Assembly: GCA_030432975.1 (NCBI GenBank)
Contig: JAUILS010000003.1
Location: 1-47,787, forward strand
DNA: 47,787 bases
Source: Actinomycetes bacterium
GTDB lineage: Bacteria; Actinomycetota; Actinomycetes; Propionibacteriales; Nocardioidaceae
Direction of reading: 5' to 3'
Shown here in pieces: positions 47,126-47,787 of this stretch (the stretch's first letter is position 1; the number at the start of each line of letters is the position of its first letter). The translations under genes were made by a program, and so were the position numbers. The notes beneath the pieces were generated by a model, which was not told where the DNA came from, searched no databases, and saw only the letters and a list, made by a program, of their open reading frames with translations.

Positions 47126-47787
47126 TGGCCACCCAGGGACCCTCGCTGGGCCGCCAGGTCCGCTCCGAGCTGCTCAAGCTGTTCACCACTCGCCTCTGGT
47201 GGGGCATGGCGCTGGGCGTCCTCGTCGCGGGCGCGGCGTTCTCGACCCTCTTCGCCGTCCTCTACGGCACCGACAACCTCGGCCAGGTCGCCGGCGCGGA
47301 GGGCGGCGTCATCGGCGACGAGACCCAGGTCGTCAACACCGTCTACACCGCCGGCATCGGCGTGGGCTACCTCCTGCTGCTGACCATCGGTGTCATCCAG
47401 ATCGGCTCGGAGTACCGCCACCAGACCATCACCGGCACCTTCCTGGCGACGCCCCGGCGGGTCCGGGTGATGTTGGCCAAGGTGGTCGCGCTGCTGATCA
47501 TCGGCGCGGGCTACGCCGTCGTCAGCATGGTCGGCTCGGTCGGCTTCGGCGCCACGACGCTGGCGCTCTTCGGCAAGGACCCGTTCCCGTCGGGCGACAT
47601 CGTCCGCACCCTGCTGCTCAGCCTGCTCGTGCTCGGGCTCTGGGCGCTGATCGGGCTCGGCGTCGGCATCCTGATCCGCAACCAGGTGGCCGCGCTGCTG
47701 ATCGGCGTCGGCGTCGCGTGGATCGTGGAGCCGCTGCTGGCCTTCGGGCTGTCGTTCGTCGAGGTCGCCCGCGACCACGTCGTGCCC
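47125..47787 (+). CDS. ABC-2 type permease, N-terminal part (runs off right edge)
   Basis: Not in ORF track. ATG overlaps the ATPase stop; reads MATQGPSLGRQVRSELLKLFTTRLWWGMALGVLVAGAAFSTLFAVLYG..., hydrophobic segments. Confidence 0.88.

Overview
High-GC actinobacterial chromosomal segment (Nocardioides-like by gene content and codon usage; this assignment is inference). It appears to encode a split hydrogen-oxidation plus Calvin-cycle module. The left part (about 1-11.5 kb) has a [NiFe]-hydrogenase operon resembling group 1h/Hhy (DUF1641 protein, small subunit, start of large subunit running off the left edge). Divergent to it is an AraC regulator-hypA-hypB-unknown ORF operon, followed by red-type RuBisCO genes cbbL-cbbS-cbbX with divergent cbbR and a class I FBP aldolase. 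The right part (39-43.1 kb) has transketolase, phosphoribulokinase and GlpX FBPase, next to a two-component system and ppgK. Between them lie a probable carnitine/betaine catabolic cluster (TetR, Rieske oxygenase, BKACE enzyme, carnitine dehydrogenase-like, thioesterase), a MalT-type LuxR regulator, hydrolases, an orphan MNT-type antitoxin, a DUF4041/GIY-YIG-like protein and a secreted M14 carboxypeptidase. The signals least explained by the genes are unusual repeats: (i) long-loop inverted repeats at several loci, one inserted in frame in the transketolase inter-domain linker with a related copy 5.8 kb away; (ii) two loci of ~22-nt-periodic degenerate tandem repeats, one running into the 3' end of cbbX; (iii) a tandemly duplicated perfect hairpin between the hydrogenase small and large subunit genes. 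No tRNA, rRNA, CRISPR array or transposase was recognised. All family calls are from reading motifs, not database searches.
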